This document shows, in pieces, positions 4,104-6,503 of a stretch of 6,503 nt of DNA. The translations under genes were made by a program, and so were the position numbers. Within the stretch, counting starts at the first letter, position 1; each line of letters starts with the position of its first letter. Under the pieces are notes generated by a model. It searched no databases, was not told the DNA's origin, and saw only the letters and a list, made by a program, of their open reading frames with translations. This DNA is from SLJK01 sp964567295 (GTDB taxonomy: Bacteria; Bacillota; Dethiobacteria; DTU022; UBA8154), in contig CAZMLU010000079.1 of NCBI GenBank assembly GCA_964567295.1, positions 1 through 6,503 on the forward strand, given 5' to 3'.

Positions 4104-6503
4104 TTAAAGCTCCGGGTTCTCCTCAATGCAACAAAGTGCCCGGCCGGATTGTGGATCTGCCACCAGTTTAGCCATGGTCCCTCCGGTAACGGCAGAGACA
4201 TCGATGACCCGTACGGCTTCCTGGAGAGATTTGTCCGTCGGCACCAGGGTTTCAAGGATAGAGGGTGACTCCTGGAAGAAAGCATGATTGAATTTGTCCC
4301 GAGGAAGGTCGGGGTAGACGGGGAGGTAGGTTATTTGTGCTTCTACCAGGTCCTGGAAAAAGTGTGTGCCGTAGGAAACTTCGGGAAATTGTCCAGCCTT
4401 TTCACAGGCCAGCTCTACTAGAATAGAGACATTGTCAAGGTCGGCATAACCGGTGTTAATGCCTAGGTGGATATTGCTGCTTCCCCAGCGCCCCGGCCCC
4501 ATGAGCATCAGTTTTTCTTCTGCCAGTAGGGGGTGGCGGTTCAGACTCCCTATCAAACGCCCCATCTGTCTGCGCAGGGAATCATCCTCCAGGGACTCGT
4601 AACCCCGGGGGTGGACGTAAATGATGTAGCGGATTCCTTCAACCAGCGCGAAGTTGACCACCCGCTGACCCATAAAAAGGATCTTTTCCGGGGACACGTC
4701 CCGGGGGATTTTCAGTGAGTCCGGCTGGGACGGCAGCCACAGCGGCCGGCACTGAAGCATATTAATCCTGATTTTGCCTCCCTGTAACACAGATGCTGTA
4801 AACTCCGTATCCACTGGGTGCCCGTAAGCTTCCTCCAGTCTTTCCAGCATCTCCCTAAAAAGAGCTGCAAATGGAGTTTTCTCCAGTAAACGGTTGAAGG
4901 TGAGCACTATTTCTTCCCCGTCTGCGGGGATGGAAGCATAGGGAGGGTCGAAAGGAGTTCCCTCCCGCAGCAGGGAGGCAAAATAATGAAGCTGGGGATA
5001 ATTACTGTTGCGGAGTACTTCCGTCACAGGCAGGGTCAGGAATTGGTTGCTTTCTATATCCAGAAGATCCATAAACTGCTGCGAGTATTGAAAGATTTGG
5101 GAGGATGACTCAGGGCGGAGCTGAGGATGGCTTATCGCAACCATGCGCGGATAGTCGTCGGCAACACGGTTTACCGCCCTGGTGCCCAGGCCAAAGACCA
5201 GCCGTATCAATCCCTGCTGCGGGTCGATTCTTTCCGACCAGGCATAAAGATTGTGTGAGAAGGCTACACCGGCCAGGCTGGGAAAGAAATATTTGCGGTA
5301 GGGAAGCCCTGCTACCCGCTGCACCAGTATGGCCATCTGCTCGTCGTTTTCAGCCAGCCCGCGTTTGAGCCTGTAAGCGAGGACATCTGGGCTGAGTGTG
5401 CTGGCATAGACCAGCTTGACTACCTGCAAAAATTTTTCCAGTCTCTCCTCGGGGCTTCCCTGGTTGGCGCAAAATTCACTGCGGTATTTGCCGGCGAAAG
5501 CATTGCCGAAACTGTCTTCCAAAAGGCTGCTGGAACGGACGATAATGGGAGCTTGGCCGAAGTAGTCAAGCATATTGCGAAACTCTTCCATAATATCGGC
5601 GGGGAAGGTGCCAGCTTGAAAATCCTCTTCAATCTGGGCAAATTCTTCCCAGGTGAGGTCAGCGTTATTGGTAAACTGCAGGCGCAGACGAAATAAATTG
5701 TTGTCCACCAGGAAAGTAAAAAAGACGTCTGAACCGATATAGAAAGAATCGTGATGTTCCAACAGGGTGGAGAAGTCTGTTTTTCCCTTGTTTTCCTGCA
5801 GGATCTTGCGCGCCAGAAGCATCCCCGTCGTTTTGCCCCCGATTCTACCTGTTCCAATCATGCGTTCGCGTATATCAAAGAGGTCTTCCACGGTGAAATA
5901 GGTATCTCCCAGACTTTTCAGCTCCGGATCGCTGCCGATGAGCATGTGGATGGTTTCTTGCTTGAGAGCGTGGAACTCCGGGGTCAGGTTAATGGGGTCA
6001 CCCCCTTCCCTCCAGTACGTGACAAGTTTGCTGTACACGGTGTCCCAGGGCGCGCTGGAGTGTTTTTCTACCCGCAGGGGATGGCGGTGGGCTTTGGCAG
6101 TGATATCGGCAGCTTCACCGCTGTAAAAAACAGGCTTCCATTCTTCTCCCTCTACACTGTGGGGCAAAAACATCTGGGGCGAGTAGCGATCCCATACTTT
6201 AAGAGGGTGAACATACATTTTCCCCCTGGTACGGTATACATCAACCAGCACCTGGGTGGTGTCGCGTATCCGTGCCACGGCACTGTTGGAATGGCGCCCG
6301 CGCAGCAGTGCGAAATAGGCCACCGTGTCAAGCTCTCCCAAAAAAGGACAGGTGACCTGGAAAAAATTGGCTAGAAGTTCGTCTGTTGCCCACTGCTCAA
6401 CCAGCGAGGAAAGGTTGTCCAGGATAAAATATTTTTTTTCGGAATGTTTCTCGATCAACCTGTGCAGTTCATCCGTAAAGTAGGCAAAACCCAGGCCAGG
6501 GTC
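4104..6503 (-). CDS. PEP/pyruvate-binding (PPDK_N-type) domain protein with N-terminal RecA/KaiC-like remnant, 5' end outside window
   Basis: The frame is open from the right edge to TAA at 4106-4104, giving 799 visible residues, numbered here from the edge. A TTG at 6458 could initiate, but coding-like sequence (ELHRLIEKH) continues upstream, so the start is probably beyond the window. Residues about 1-115 look like the second half of a RecA/KaiC-type ATPase: Walker-B-like FILDNLSSL at 26-34, then strands leading to VHPLKVWDRYSPQMF; a Walker A motif would lie off-window. Residues about 205-590 are the PEP-synthase/PPDK ATP-binding fold: GGKTTG at 222-227, VRSSSLLED at 322-330, SFGNAFAGKYRSEF at 331-344, VQRVAG at 394-399, GLGTRAVN at 438-445 and LQCRPL at 583-588. 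The C-terminal part carries GPGRWGSS at 669-676 and GTHFF at 712-716. The phosphohistidine swivel domain and PEP/pyruvate barrel are absent, so it is not a normal PEP synthase; the likely activity is ATP-dependent phosphotransfer of unknown target. Confidence 0.85.
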   Translation of the reverse strand, partial: DPGLGFAYFTDELHRLIEKHSEKKYFILDNLSSLVEQWATDELLANFFQVTCPFLGELDTVAYFALLRGRHSNSAVARIRDTTQVLVDVYRTRGKMYVHPLKVWDRYSPQMFLPHSVEGEEWKPVFYSGEAADITAKAHRHPLRVEKHSSAPWDTVYSKLVTYWREGGDPINLTPEFHALKQETIHMLIGSDPELKSLGDTYFTVEDLFDIRERMIGTGRIGGKTTGMLLARKILQENKGKTDFSTLLEHHDSFYIGSDVFFTFLVDNNLFRLRLQFTNNADLTWEEFAQIEEDFQAGTFPADIMEEFRNMLDYFGQAPIIVRSSSLLEDSFGNAFAGKYRSEFCANQGSPEERLEKFLQVVKLVYASTLSPDVLAYRLKRGLAENDEQMAILVQRVAGLPYRKYFFPSLAGVAFSHNLYAWSERIDPQQGLIRLVFGLGTRAVNRVADDYPRMVAISHPQLRPESSSQIFQYSQQFMDLLDIESNQFLTLPVTEVLRNSNYPQLHYFASLLREGTPFDPPYASIPADGEEIVLTFNRLLEKTPFAALFREMLERLEEAYGHPVDTEFTASVLQGGKIRINMLQCRPLWLPSQPDSLKIPRDVSPEKILFMGQRVVNFALVEGIRYIIYVHPRGYESLEDDSLRRQMGRLIGSLNRHPLLAEEKLMLMGPGRWGSSNIHLGINTGYADLDNVSILVELACEKAGQFPEVSYGTHFFQDLVEAQITYLPVYPDLPRDKFNHAFFQESPSILETLVPTDKSLQEAVRVIDVSAVTGGTMAKLVADPQSGRALCCIEENPEL

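Noticed and set aside
5751..6374. A 207-codon open frame on the plus strand
   Set aside because: It is antisense to the conserved PEP/pyruvate-binding protein, whose motifs fix the true frame. Its own translation shows no recognisable domain.
6456..6458. TTG at 6458 as the true start of the PPDK_N-type gene
   Set aside because: The frame stays open to the window edge with plausible coding sequence, no convincing ribosome binding site precedes the TTG, and the RecA-like region would be cut in its middle.

Overview
The window looks like chromosomal DNA from a low-to-moderate GC Firmicute, probably an anaerobic clostridial lineage (Peptococcaceae-like). This rests on strong purine-rich ribosome binding sites, a TTG start, and the fused fatty-acid-kinase/DegV protein; it is inference, as there is no rRNA or marker gene. 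All four supported genes lie on the minus strand. No RNA gene, CRISPR array, insertion sequence or integrase is visible.

Layout in transcription order (right to left): (1) 6503-4104, a large protein cut by the right edge, with the tail of what looks like a RecA/KaiC-type ATPase fold, then a PEP-synthase/PPDK-type nucleotide-binding domain, then a C-terminal GPGRWGSS/GTHFF region in place of the usual phosphohistidine and PEP-barrel domains; (2) 4013-2865, a TSPPY-type (beta-order) DNA methyltransferase with a TTG start and no visible restriction partner; (3) 2719-899, a 606-residue fusion of a FakA-like DhaL kinase domain, its middle metal-site domain and a DegV (FakB-like) fatty-acid-binding domain; (4) 767-1, a multi-pass DUF1295 membrane protein, running off the left edge a few residues short of its likely end.

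Gaps are 90, 145 and 131 bp. The first could allow cotranscription of genes 1 and 2. The 145-bp gap holds the best promoter in the window (TTTATA-18-TATAAT), overlapped by an 8-bp inverted repeat, so gene 3 probably starts its own transcript. The 131-bp gap holds a 9-bp inverted repeat plus a third copy of its core, a candidate operator for gene 4. Genes 3 and 4 both suggest membrane-lipid metabolism; genes 1 and 2 have no evident functional link to them. By eye gene 3 is more AT-rich than genes 1 and 2. No obvious new defence or mobile system is present; the least described items are the PPDK_N-type fusion protein and the one-polypeptide fatty-acid kinase.
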